NCBI GenBank assembly: GCA_900756715.1
Contig: CAAELC010000018.1
Coordinates: forward strand, 1-24,205
DNA: 24,205 bases
Reading direction: 5' to 3'
Origin: an uncultured Oscillospiraceae bacterium
GTDB taxonomy: Bacteria > Bacillota > Clostridia > Oscillospirales > Oscillospiraceae
Each line of letters begins with the position of its first letter. Position 1 is the stretch's first letter. Shown here piece after piece: positions 1 to 7,018 of this stretch. The notes beneath the pieces are model-generated. The model was not told the DNA's origin and did not search any database. It worked only from the letters and a program-made list of their open reading frames with translations. The translations under genes were made by a program, and so were the position numbers.

Positions 1-213
1 CTGAAAAAGGGGCGAATGTCTGCGGGAGAGATTACCAACCATTTCTCTGTAACAGCACCTTCGATTTCAAGACATCTATCGGTGTTGAAGGATGCTGACT
101 TAATCAGAGATACAAGAGAAGGAAAGTTCATTTTCTATGAAATCAACACCTCTGTTTTGGAGGAAACTATGCTATGGATTGCAGATTTGAAAGGGGATAA
201 TGATAATGCTTAA
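1..213 (+). CDS. ArsR-family transcriptional repressor, SdpR-like (5' truncated by window edge)
   Basis: Only the C-terminal 70 residues are present; the frame is open from base 1, so the true start lies upstream of the window. The visible part is the end of a winged helix-turn-helix: a recognition-helix stretch (ITNHFSVTAPSISRHLSVLK) followed by a beta-wing (DTREGKFIFYEI). This matches ArsR-family autorepressors of the SdpR type. The stop overlaps the start region of the SdpI-family gene downstream, so the two are co-transcribed and translationally linked. In Bacillus subtilis SdpR represses sdpRI and is sequestered by SdpI when the SDP toxin is present; a similar membrane-coupled control is inferred here, not shown. 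The codons are AT-rich compared with the genes after base 2100. Confidence 0.85.
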   Translation: MKKGRMSAGEITNHFSVTAPSISRHLSVLKDADLIRDTREGKFIFYEINTSVLEETMLWIADLKGDNDNA

Positions 214-1291
214 AAAGAACAAGATTAAGGTTATAATATCGTCAATTATTATTTTACTTCCGGCTTTATTCGGGATCATTATGTGGAATGATTTGCCTGA
301 CATTATTACAACCCATTGGGGAGCTGACGGCAATGCGGACGGATTAAGCGGAAAGGTCTTTGCTGTCTTTGGTACACCTATCATACTTTTGATTTTCCAT
401 TTTGTTTGTTTGCTTTTTACTTCATTGGATAAAAAACAAAAAGATCAAAATCAAAAAGCATTGGGAATGGTTTTTTGGATTCTTCCGATTATATCCCTTT
501 TCGCAAACGGAATAATGTATCGTGCAGCTTTTGGCAAAGAATTTGATTTAGCATTTTTTATGCCGGCTCTGCTCGGAGTAATGTTCATCTTTATAGGCAA
601 TTACTTACCCAAAGTTAAGCAAAACAGAACGCTGGGTATCAAGATTTCTTGGGCCTTGAATAACGAGGAGAATTGGAATAAAACACATAGATTTGGCGGT
701 AAGGTCTGGGTAGTTGGAGGACTTATTTTATTACTCTCCATTTTTCTTCCTCTAAAAGCGATGGTAACGGTTGTGGTATGTGTGATTGCTGCTTTGGCAA
801 TTGTTCCTATCGTTTACTCTTATTCCATTTACAAACAGCATCAAAAGGCAGGAATTGTATATGCTGAAGCGCCCAAAAGCGGTTCAGAAAAAATTGCGCT
901 CAGAATAACCGCAGTTATAGTACCCATCATTTTATTAGGTGTTGCCCTTTTGATGTTTACCGGCAACATTGAGGTAAAGTGTGAAGATACAGCATTAACG
1001 ATCCATGCAACCTATTGGACAGATGTAGAAATCAATTATTCAGAAATTGAGACTGTTGAGTACCGCAAGGATTTAGATGTAGGTGTTCGCACCGGTGGCT
1101 TCGGATCGCCAAGACTATCTATGGGCATTTTCCGGAATGATGAATTCGGCTCATATACCTTGTATTCCTATACAGGTGCAAAAGAGCATATTGTTTTGAC
1201 TTCCGACGGGGAAACCCTTGTCATCGGAATGAGCGATGCCAAAGAAACACGGGCAATATATGAAGCAATGATAGAAAAAGTTGGTAAGTAA
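206..1291 (+). CDS. SdpI-family membrane protein with C-terminal extension
   Basis: A 361-residue multi-pass membrane protein. It begins with a transmembrane helix, then a DUF1648 segment (WNDLPDIITTHWGADGNADG), several more hydrophobic helices, and an SdpI-like region (KQNRTLGIKISWALNNEENW). After the last helix (about residues 230-250) there is a soluble tail of roughly 100 residues, predicted beta-rich, resembling bacterial PH-like domains. SdpI proteins give immunity to the SDP cannibalism toxin and sequester SdpR; no toxin gene is visible here. I chose ATG 206 because AAAGGGG at 190-196 sits 9 bases upstream; ATG 200 is only 3 bases from it. The gene overlaps the preceding repressor. It may act as immunity to an exogenous peptide, or as an uncharacterised envelope sensor. 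Confidence 0.8.
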   Translation: MLKKNKIKVIISSIIILLPALFGIIMWNDLPDIITTHWGADGNADGLSGKVFAVFGTPIILLIFHFVCLLFTSLDKKQKDQNQKALGMVFWILPIISLFANGIMYRAAFGKEFDLAFFMPALLGVMFIFIGNYLPKVKQNRTLGIKISWALNNEENWNKTHRFGGKVWVVGGLILLLSIFLPLKAMVTVVVCVIAALAIVPIVYSYSIYKQHQKAGIVYAEAPKSGSEKIALRITAVIVPIILLGVALLMFTGNIEVKCEDTALTIHATYWTDVEINYSEIETVEYRKDLDVGVRTGGFGSPRLSMGIFRNDEFGSYTLYSYTGAKEHIVLTSDGETLVIGMSDAKETRAIYEAMIEKVGK

Positions 1292-1377
1292 TGGTGACTT
1301 CAATGTACTCAAAAGTGTTGCAATGTGGAAATTTAGGGGTTGAAAAAGCCTTATTTTAAGCCATTTTTAGAGCATAT

Positions 1378-1418
1378 AACTCGAAGGGTAAGGTGTTTAT
1401 ACCTTACCCTTCGAGTTT
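1378..1418 (+). terminator. Strong hairpin terminator after the sdpRI-like operon
   Basis: A perfect 17-bp inverted repeat (1378-1394 and 1401-1417) with the 6-base loop GTTTAT, followed by a short T run. It lies 86 bases after the SdpI stop and 22 bases beyond the end of the minus-strand small ORF, so it can serve both converging transcription units. The U tract is short, so it may be partly a protective hairpin. Confidence 0.75.
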
Positions 1419-1439
1419 GCATATTGTAGCGTTACAGGC

Positions 1440-1586
1440 TCATTTTGCGAACTTAATCATAATCTCGTCAACTGCATCCGTATATCTGCCTTGTGCTATC
1501 AGCTTGTTACGGAAAGTGAGCAGGGCATTAAATATGTACCGCCGTTCTTCTGCTGTGAGGTACAGGTAATACTTCCGCTTTCTCAT
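1440..1586 (-). CDS. Small mobile-element protein downstream of tnpV
   Basis: A 48-residue basic protein starting MRKRKYYLYLTAEERRYIFN and ending in a predicted helix (DAVDEIMIKFAK). Its ATG overlaps the TGA of the tnpV-like gene (ATGA, 1583-1586), so it is translationally coupled to it. I recall similar short ORFs behind tnpV genes and in conjugative or mobilizable elements of Firmicutes, but their function is unknown to me. A longer reading from 1655 is possible, but its N-terminus only reads the tnpV gene in another frame, so the coupled start is preferred. Confidence 0.6.
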   Translation of the reverse strand: MRKRKYYLYLTAEERRYIFNALLTFRNKLIAQGRYTDAVDEIMIKFAK

Positions 1587-1964
1587 ACGAAGACCACCTC
1601 GGCATTGACAGTTTCCGTAACCGCAGACCGCAGATTGTTCATTCTGCCAACCCATTCCATTTGGTTGTCGGCTTTCAGTTTTTCGGTAATGCCCTCACGC
1701 TCTGCCCGTTGCTTCATAAGGAGGTCAAACAGTTCCTGTGCCTGTTCCTCAACATCGGCGAGGTGGGATTGCAGTTTTCCACTTGTCAGCAGATTGGTGT
1801 AGAACACCTTTCTATGCTCTCGGATATACCGCAAATGCCGCTGTCCCCACACGCCGATACGCCTTTCTCCTTTTTTCGGCGGGTAACTCCAAACAGGGAA
1901 TGTAATAATCGCCCTGCAACTCATACCATAGACCGTTTTGTTCGTTATAAATGTACTTTTCCAT
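1583..1964 (-). pseudogene. tnpV: TnpV-like transposon protein gene, frameshifted
   Basis: Read from ATG 1964, behind AGGAGG at about 1972-1977, the frame gives MEKYIYNEQNGLWYELQGDY then YIPCLELPAEK, the usual N-terminus of TnpV proteins of Tn4451-like and related elements. The frame then leaves the family at a run of six A on the coding strand (plus-strand T run 1871-1876) and stops at 1812. The neighbouring frame carries the rest of the protein: GVWGQRHLRYIREHRKVFYT, the LLTSGKL and EEQAQELF segments, and a coiled-coil-like C-terminus ending at 1583. Removing one A restores a full protein of about 126 residues. This is probably a decayed transposon accessory gene; a sequencing error in the homopolymer is the alternative. 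No transposase or element ends were found nearby. Confidence 0.75.
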
Positions 1965-2114
1965 TATGTAATCCTCCTATCTGCAACGATAGGAAAAAGA
2001 GATGCCGCCGGATGCAGGCAGCCGCTGCACCGCTATATACCGGGTACAGGGTGGGCATGGAGTGTCCCTTTTGACCGGGGCGGCATAAACTGGCCCATGA
2101 GGAGGTATGGCAGC

Positions 2115-2366
2115 ATGGACTATGTCATTATGATCGCCCGGTCTGTGACCCAAGCCCAGCGCATGCTGCGTTTGCTGGAGCAATGCGGCATCAGAGCCCA
2201 GATTTTTCGGGCACCAATGGGTCTGACAGAGCTTGGGTGCAGCTACGCGGTGAAGCTGCGCCGGGATCGGCTGCGGGAGGCACTGGATTGTATAGGGCGC
2301 GTGGGATTGCGGCCCCTTTCCATATACAGCGATGGTCCGGATGGCTACAGGGAGGTATTCATATGA
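2115..2366 (+). CDS. DUF3343 domain protein (putative Se/S carrier-like)
   Basis: An 83-residue protein with a compact alpha/beta pattern. Residues 1-34 hold the start of the DUF3343 fold (IARSVTQAQRMLRLLEQCGI) and a conserved-type cysteine, Cys42, sits in GCSYAVKL. DUF3343 proteins are often found beside NifS-like enzymes, in places with selenium or molybdenum-hydroxylase maturation genes, and are suggested to carry sulfur or selenium; this has not been proven for most members. ATG 2115 is preferred over ATG 2097 because AGGAGG at 2100-2105 sits 9 bases before it and the family starts at this point. The stop overlaps the start of the cysteine desulfurase by ATGA, indicating coupled translation and a shared pathway. 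Confidence 0.8.
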   Translation: MDYVIMIARSVTQAQRMLRLLEQCGIRAQIFRAPMGLTELGCSYAVKLRRDRLREALDCIGRVGLRPLSIYSDGPDGYREVFI

Positions 2367-3505
2367 TCTATCTGGATAGCGGGGCCACAACACTGGAAAA
2401 ACCGGCTTCTGTCAGGAGAGCCATGACAGAAGCACTGATGCAAATGGCATCCCCCGGACGGGGCGGCTATGCAGCAGCGGGACGGGCGGCAGAATGTGCC
2501 TATAGCTGCCGGGCAGAAGCGGCGGATCTGTTTGGCGTGCCGTCGCCGGAGCAGGTGGTTTTTACCATGAACGCAACCCACGGCCTGAATTTGGCCATCC
2601 GTACGCTTGTACACCCCGGAAGCTGCGTAGCCATCTCAGGATATGAGCATAATGCGGTGACTCGGGTACTGCATGGCATGGAGAATGTGGAAATTCTGGT
2701 AGCAGACGGACCGCTGTTTGAGCCGACAGAGGCGCTGGCTCAGTTCCGGGAAGCGCTGGACCGGGGGGCGGAGGTGGTAATCTGCAACCATGTGTCCAAT
2801 GTATTCGGCTGCATCCAGCCGGTGGAGGAGCTGGCAGCACTGTGCCGGAAGCGGAGCGTTCCGCTGATTGTGGACGCATCTCAATCGGCAGGTATTTTGC
2901 CGGTAGACCTGACAGAATGGGGCGCGGCCTTTGTGGCCATGCCGGGACACAAGGGACTGTACGGCCCTCAGGGGACGGGGCTTCTGCTGTGCGGACAGGC
3001 GGCGGAGCCGCTGCTGCTTGGCGGCACAGGGAGCCTATCAAGGCAGCAGACTATGCCGGAGGCGCTGCCGGACCGGCTGGAGGCAGGAACACACAACATG
3101 CCGGGGATTGCGGGGCTTCTGGCTGGGATGCAGTTTGTAAAGTATCACGGAGTAGAGAGAATTGCCGAGGCAGAACGGCGGCTGACGGAACTGGCGGCAG
3201 GGCATCTGGCAGAACTGCCGGGTGTGGAGGTATTCGCGGCAAACCGGCCCACAGACCAGACCGGGGTGCTCTCCTTCCGGGTGAAGAGCATGGACAGCGA
3301 GGCCGTAGGCGCCGCACTGGGACGGCGGGGCTTTGCTCTGCGGGCCGGGCTGCACTGTGCGCCGCTGGCACACCGGACGGCCGGAACGCTGGAAACCGGA
3401 ACCATTCGCCTGAGCCCATCGGTTTTCAATCGAAGGGAGCAGGTAGAGGGATTTGTCCGGCAGATGGAAGCTATTATTCGTGAAAATGTAAAATTCGGAA
3501 GATAG
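2363..3505 (+). CDS. Class V aminotransferase: cysteine desulfurase / selenocysteine lyase family
   Basis: A 380-residue PLP enzyme that would take sulfur from cysteine (or selenium from selenocysteine) and hold it as a persulfide. It opens with MIYLDSGATTLEKP, typical of the family. Lys197 in PGHKGLYGPQGTG is the expected PLP lysine; the VDASQSAG segment supplies the aspartate that contacts the PLP ring, and Cys332 in RAGLHCAPLAH is the expected sulfur-carrying cysteine. The C-terminus has GTIRLSPSVFNRREQ, as in this family. ATG 2363 overlaps the DUF3343 stop and follows GGAGG at 2351-2355. The overall pattern fits the EF2568-type subfamily linked to selenium-dependent hydroxylase maturation rather than IscS or SufS, since no iscU or sufBCD genes are adjacent. 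The substrate is not decided by sequence. Confidence 0.88.
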   Translation: MIYLDSGATTLEKPASVRRAMTEALMQMASPGRGGYAAAGRAAECAYSCRAEAADLFGVPSPEQVVFTMNATHGLNLAIRTLVHPGSCVAISGYEHNAVTRVLHGMENVEILVADGPLFEPTEALAQFREALDRGAEVVICNHVSNVFGCIQPVEELAALCRKRSVPLIVDASQSAGILPVDLTEWGAAFVAMPGHKGLYGPQGTGLLLCGQAAEPLLLGGTGSLSRQQTMPEALPDRLEAGTHNMPGIAGLLAGMQFVKYHGVERIAEAERRLTELAAGHLAELPGVEVFAANRPTDQTGVLSFRVKSMDSEAVGAALGRRGFALRAGLHCAPLAHRTAGTLETGTIRLSPSVFNRREQVEGFVRQMEAIIRENVKFGR

Positions 3506-3511
3506 TTTTTA

Positions 3512-3540
3512 TTGCATTTTTCCGGTAAATTCTATATAAT
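3512..3540 (+). promoter_or_regulatory. Sigma-A promoter for the cdaA operon
   Basis: TTGCAT (3512-3517) and TATAAT (3535-3540) are separated by exactly 17 bases, a near-consensus housekeeping promoter. Transcription should start near 3547, which excludes a cdaA start at or before that point. Confidence 0.75.
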
Positions 3541-3554
3541 AGATAGTATCTATT
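3538..3554. promoter_or_regulatory. Operator-like dyad at the cdaA transcription start
   Basis: AATAGATA G TATCTATT is a perfect 8-bp inverted repeat around one central base. It overlaps the end of the -10 box and the predicted start of transcription, the position where a dimeric repressor would block initiation. No regulator is identified. Confidence 0.45.
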
Positions 3555-3583
3555 GGTATGCGCAAATGAGAAAGGAGCAGACC

Positions 3584-4468
3584 GTGGATTCTATCATACT
3601 TGAACTTGAAAAAATCGGAAGATATTTGATGCTGATCCGTTTTTCGGATGTGCTGGATATTGCCATTATGGCATATCTGGTGTACAAGGTGCTGAGCATG
3701 GTACACAGCACCCGGGCAGAAAACATCTTTAAGGGAATCGCCATTTTTGTTCTGGCGCTGTGGGCCTCGTCGCTGATGAAGCTGCGGGGAATCAGCTATT
3801 TGCTGAGCTATGTAATGGAGTGGGGCGTTCTGGCGCTGATTATTCTGTTTCAGCCGGAGATTCGGCGAGGGCTGGAGCAGTTGGGCAGCAAAAACATCCG
3901 GCTGCTGCAGTTCCTGTCCCAAGAGCAGCAGGTCAGTGATATGGAGAAGGCCATTGACCAGACGGTGGTGGCCTGCACGGAAATGTCCAAAACCCGCACG
4001 GGTGTGCTGATTGTGTTTGAACGAAAAATTCTGCTCAATGACATGGTGCGAAGCGGCACGGTGCTTAATGCGGAGGTATCCAGCGAACTGCTGAAAAATA
4101 TTTTCTTTGTGAAGGCCCCTATGCACGACGGTGCGGTGATTGTCCGCAACGGACGGGTGCTGGCGGCGGGATGTATGCTGCCGCTTTCCAAAAATGTGAA
4201 TCTGAGCCGGGATCTGGGCATGCGGCACCGGGCCGGAATTGGTATGAGTGAAAATTCGGACGCTGTGGTGGTGATTGTTTCAGAGGAAACCGGCTCCATC
4301 TCGGTGGCTATCGGCGGGATGCTAAAGCGCCATCTGATGCCGGAGACGCTTTCGAAGCTGCTGCGCAACGAGTTGATTCCGACAGAGCCGGAGGAACCGG
4401 AGAAAAGCCGGCGCCTGCCGGAGCTTTTGCGGTGGAAGAAGGAAGGAGGCCGACAGGATGAGCAATAA
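3584..4468 (+). CDS. cdaA: Diadenylate cyclase CdaA
   Basis: A 294-residue membrane enzyme that joins two ATP into cyclic di-AMP, a second messenger for potassium, osmotic and cell-wall balance. The N-terminus has about three transmembrane helices beginning with the family stretch LIRFSDVLDIAIMAYLVYKV. The DAC domain follows, with the catalytic DGA motif at residues 182-184 (APMHDGAVIV) and the ATP-binding RHR motif at 214-216 (LGMRHRAGIG). GTG 3584 is chosen because AAAGGAG at 3571-3577 is 6 bases upstream and the protein then starts VDSIILELEKIGRYL as in homologues; ATG 3566 lacks such a site. A charged C-terminal tail extends it somewhat beyond the B. subtilis enzyme. It overlaps cdaR by 11 bases. 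Confidence 0.95.
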   Translation: MDSIILELEKIGRYLMLIRFSDVLDIAIMAYLVYKVLSMVHSTRAENIFKGIAIFVLALWASSLMKLRGISYLLSYVMEWGVLALIILFQPEIRRGLEQLGSKNIRLLQFLSQEQQVSDMEKAIDQTVVACTEMSKTRTGVLIVFERKILLNDMVRSGTVLNAEVSSELLKNIFFVKAPMHDGAVIVRNGRVLAAGCMLPLSKNVNLSRDLGMRHRAGIGMSENSDAVVVIVSEETGSISVAIGGMLKRHLMPETLSKLLRNELIPTEPEEPEKSRRLPELLRWKKEGGRQDEQ

Positions 4469-5684
4469 GCGCAAGGCTGTGCGGGTTGCCATCTCCATTC
4501 TGGCGGCTATCGCAATCTGGCTGTATGTAGACACAGTGACAACCCCCAGCGTTTCCATGACGGTGCGGGGGATTCCGGTGGAGTTTTCCGGGGAAAACAC
4601 AACGCTGGCAGACAAAGGGCTGATGCTGCTGTCCGGTTATGAAACCACCATTGACCTGAAGCTGAAGGGACCACGCCAGCAGCTGAGCAAGCTGGACAAA
4701 AAACAGCTGCGCATTGTGGCCAGCACGGCCTCCATTTCGGAGACAGGAATGCAGAGCCTGAGTTATGATGTGATTTATCCGGACGGTGTTTCCAGAAACA
4801 GCATCTCAGTCAGCTGGGCCAGCGCCTACAGCGTGACAGTGACGGTAGGAGAGATGTGTTCGAAGGATGTACCCATTGTATGCAATGTGACCGGAACGCC
4901 CAAAAAGAGTTTCTTCGCCGGGGATGTGGTTCTGGATACGGATACCGTGACGCTGCGGGCACAGCGGGACGACCTGCTGAATGTGAGTTATGCCAGCATA
5001 AGCGTGGACATCAGCGGAGCTGAGAAGACGGTGGTGCAGGCGGCAGAGATTACTCTGTACGATTATAACGATGTGGCGGTAGCTACGACAGAGATCCGCA
5101 AATCGGTGAAGCTGGTGCAGGTTACAGTGCCTATCCTGACCACCAAGGAAGTGCCGCTGGCAGTGAACTTCCGGGAGAGCCCCGGGGCAGAACTGAGTCA
5201 GGCTACCTACAGCATTTCACCGCAGAATGTAACGCTGTCAGGTGAAAAGAGCACACTGGATGCTATTTCGGTTATCACGCTGGACACCATCGATCTGACA
5301 GATGTGAACGGAAGCCAGAGTTTTTACTATCGTATTCCCGCACCGGAGGGAACGCAGCTGCAGGGCAGCGAAGACACCGCTGTGCTGACAGTGAGCATGA
5401 GCAATGTGGCGGAAACAAGTGTAACGCTAAGCAGCTTTACACTTGAGAGAATTCCGGAGGGATACAGCGCAGAAGCGGTGACACAGGAAATCAGCATCTC
5501 CCTGCGGGGGCTGAGCAGTGAAATTGCTGCCGTGCAGGCGGCGAATATTTCGGCAGTGGCCGATCTGAGCAGTCTATCCGGCGAGGGTGAGCACACGGTG
5601 GAGTTGATGATTCTGGCAAACGGATACAATCACATCAGCGCCGTGGGCACCTATCAGATTACGGTTCGACTGACAAGGAATTAG
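4458..5684 (+). CDS. cdaR: CdaA regulatory protein CdaR (YbbR-domain protein)
   Basis: A 408-residue protein with one N-terminal transmembrane anchor (VAISILAAIAIWLYVDTV) and a long extracytoplasmic beta-rich region of repeated YbbR domains, visible as recurring stretches such as VTLSGEKSTLDAI and VTVPILTTKEVPLAV. In known systems CdaR binds CdaA at the membrane and tunes its cyclase activity. The start follows AAGGAGG at 4441-4447 and overlaps the end of cdaA. The usual third partner, glmM, does not follow here; a redox-related gene does. Confidence 0.92.
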   Translation: MSNKRKAVRVAISILAAIAIWLYVDTVTTPSVSMTVRGIPVEFSGENTTLADKGLMLLSGYETTIDLKLKGPRQQLSKLDKKQLRIVASTASISETGMQSLSYDVIYPDGVSRNSISVSWASAYSVTVTVGEMCSKDVPIVCNVTGTPKKSFFAGDVVLDTDTVTLRAQRDDLLNVSYASISVDISGAEKTVVQAAEITLYDYNDVAVATTEIRKSVKLVQVTVPILTTKEVPLAVNFRESPGAELSQATYSISPQNVTLSGEKSTLDAISVITLDTIDLTDVNGSQSFYYRIPAPEGTQLQGSEDTAVLTVSMSNVAETSVTLSSFTLERIPEGYSAEAVTQEISISLRGLSSEIAAVQAANISAVADLSSLSGEGEHTVELMILANGYNHISAVGTYQITVRLTRN

Positions 5685-5710
5685 CTCCTGAGAAAGGATA
5701 TTTGAATACG

Positions 5711-6115
5711 ATGACACAGATTGCAACGGTTGAAAAAAAGCTGAGCGGCGGCTTTGTGGAGATTTCGGTTCCCAGAAAGTCTGCCTGCGGACACGATTGC
5801 GAAGAATGCGCAGGCTGCGGCATGACCGGCGCGGCCATCCATGCCCGGGCCAAAGACCCGGTAGGCGTGGAGCCGGGAGAAAAGGTGGTTGTCGAGAGTG
5901 AAACACGCAAGCTGTTAGGTGTTGTGGCACTTGTATATGTATTGCCGGTGCTGGCATTTCTGCTGGGATATTTCCTGTCCGATGGGCTTGCAGAGGGAGC
6001 GCGGTATGCCATTGCCATCGGAGCGGCCGTGGTTTCCTTTATTCCCAGCATGATTTACGACCGGTACGCCAGGCGGCACGAGTCCCTGACCTATACAGTG
6101 GTGCGGCCCTTCTGA
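5711..6115 (+). CDS. SoxR-reducing / RseC-family membrane protein
   Basis: A 134-residue protein with the RseC_MucC architecture. A short cytoplasmic N-terminal domain carries four cysteines (Cys26, 30, 33, 36 in ACGHDCEECAGCG) that could hold an iron-sulfur cluster or a metal, then two transmembrane helices (about residues 60-102), then a basic tail. RseC relatives take part in redox-linked membrane processes (SoxR reduction, Rnf neighbourhoods, sigma-E control in Gram-negatives). Its role here is unknown. ATG 5711 has an AAAGGA site about 12 bases upstream; a TTG at 5702 is also in frame but only 3 bases from that site. Its TGA overlaps the next gene's ATG. Confidence 0.85.
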   Translation: MTQIATVEKKLSGGFVEISVPRKSACGHDCEECAGCGMTGAAIHARAKDPVGVEPGEKVVVESETRKLLGVVALVYVLPVLAFLLGYFLSDGLAEGARYAIAIGAAVVSFIPSMIYDRYARRHESLTYTVVRPF

Positions 6116-7017
6116 TGTTTGGCTATGTACACATTTCACCGGAAAAGCTGACGGAAGAAGAACTTGGCCGCTATCGCAGCGCATACTGCGGCCTGTGCCG
6201 CACACTGGGGCGGCGCTATGGCCCGGCGGCCCGGATGATTCTGAACTATGATCTGACATTCCTGGCGGTGCTGCTGTCGGACGGGCGGGAGCCAATATGC
6301 GAAAACCACCGCTGCGCGGTGCATCCCCTGCGGGGACGGCGGTGCTGCGAGGCATCGGCGGCGCTGGATACGGCAGCAGATGTCAGCGTGATACTGACAT
6401 GGTGGCAGCTGCAGGATGGCATCGCGGACAGTTCCCTCTTTCAGGGACTGAAATACCGATTTCTCGCTCTGTTTTTGCGGCGGGCATATCGGAAAGCCCG
6501 CGCAGCGCAGCCTTCGTTCGACGAAAGCACACGGCAGCATCTGGCAGCACTGGCGGCGCTGGAGAAGGAGAATTGCCCCTCTATAGACCGGGCTGCTGAC
6601 ACCTTCGCACAGCTTCTGGCTGCCTGTGCCGGACTGGAAAACGAGGAACGCAAGCGCCGGGTGTTGCGGGAGATGCTGTATCATCTTGGCCGATGGATTT
6701 ATCTGGTGGACGCGGCTGACGACCTGAAAAAGGATATAAAAAGCGGGAGCTACAACCCCCTGTCGCTTCGTTATGAGGTAACAGACGGCGCGCTTTCAGC
6801 GGAAGACCGGGAGAATCTTTCGCAAACGCTGGATGGGTCGATCCGCACTATGGCGGCGGCTTTTGAACTGGCCGATTTCGGCTGCTGGAGAACAATCATT
6901 GAGAGTGTTGTTTACGAGGGGCTTTATGTGGTGGGAGCGGCTGTGCTGAACGGCACCTTCCATAGACAGAAACAAGAGAGAGCGGACCGCAACCCTACAC
7001 GAAAGGCAGGAACCTGA
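6115..7017 (+). CDS. DUF5685 family protein
   Basis: A 300-residue, mostly helical protein with no signal peptide, recognised as DUF5685 from its start (MFGYVHISPEKLTEEE) and the YCGLCRTLGRRYG segment. Possible metal ligands are the early Cys pair (YCGLC) and a CAVHPLRGRRC segment. Around residues 199-215 it has an aspartate-rich helix, DAADDLKKDIKSGSYNP, whose spacing recalls the second Asp motif of squalene/phytoene synthases; that is a visual resemblance only. The biochemical function is unknown. It sits between the RseC-like gene (1-base overlap) and the J-domain gene (1-base gap), so the three are probably translated together. Confidence 0.8.
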   Translation: MFGYVHISPEKLTEEELGRYRSAYCGLCRTLGRRYGPAARMILNYDLTFLAVLLSDGREPICENHRCAVHPLRGRRCCEASAALDTAADVSVILTWWQLQDGIADSSLFQGLKYRFLALFLRRAYRKARAAQPSFDESTRQHLAALAALEKENCPSIDRAADTFAQLLAACAGLENEERKRRVLREMLYHLGRWIYLVDAADDLKKDIKSGSYNPLSLRYEVTDGALSAEDRENLSQTLDGSIRTMAAAFELADFGCWRTIIESVVYEGLYVVGAAVLNGTFHRQKQERADRNPTRKAGT

Positions 7018-7018
7018 G

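Noticed and set aside
1871..1876. Programmed -1 frameshift at the A run in tnpV
   Set aside because: The downstream half is in the +1 frame relative to the start, not -1, and the run is not placed in frame as A AAA AAG. An indel is the simpler reading.
2070..2100. TTGACC at 2071-2076 as a -35 box for the DUF3343-desulfurase pair
   Set aside because: No -10-like hexamer occurs 16-18 bases downstream, so the promoter of this pair is not identified.
1980..2114. Possible riboswitch or structured RNA in the 135-base gap before the DUF3343 gene
   Set aside because: Only a short TGCAG/CTGCA pairing was seen, with no match to a known riboswitch core that I can recognise.
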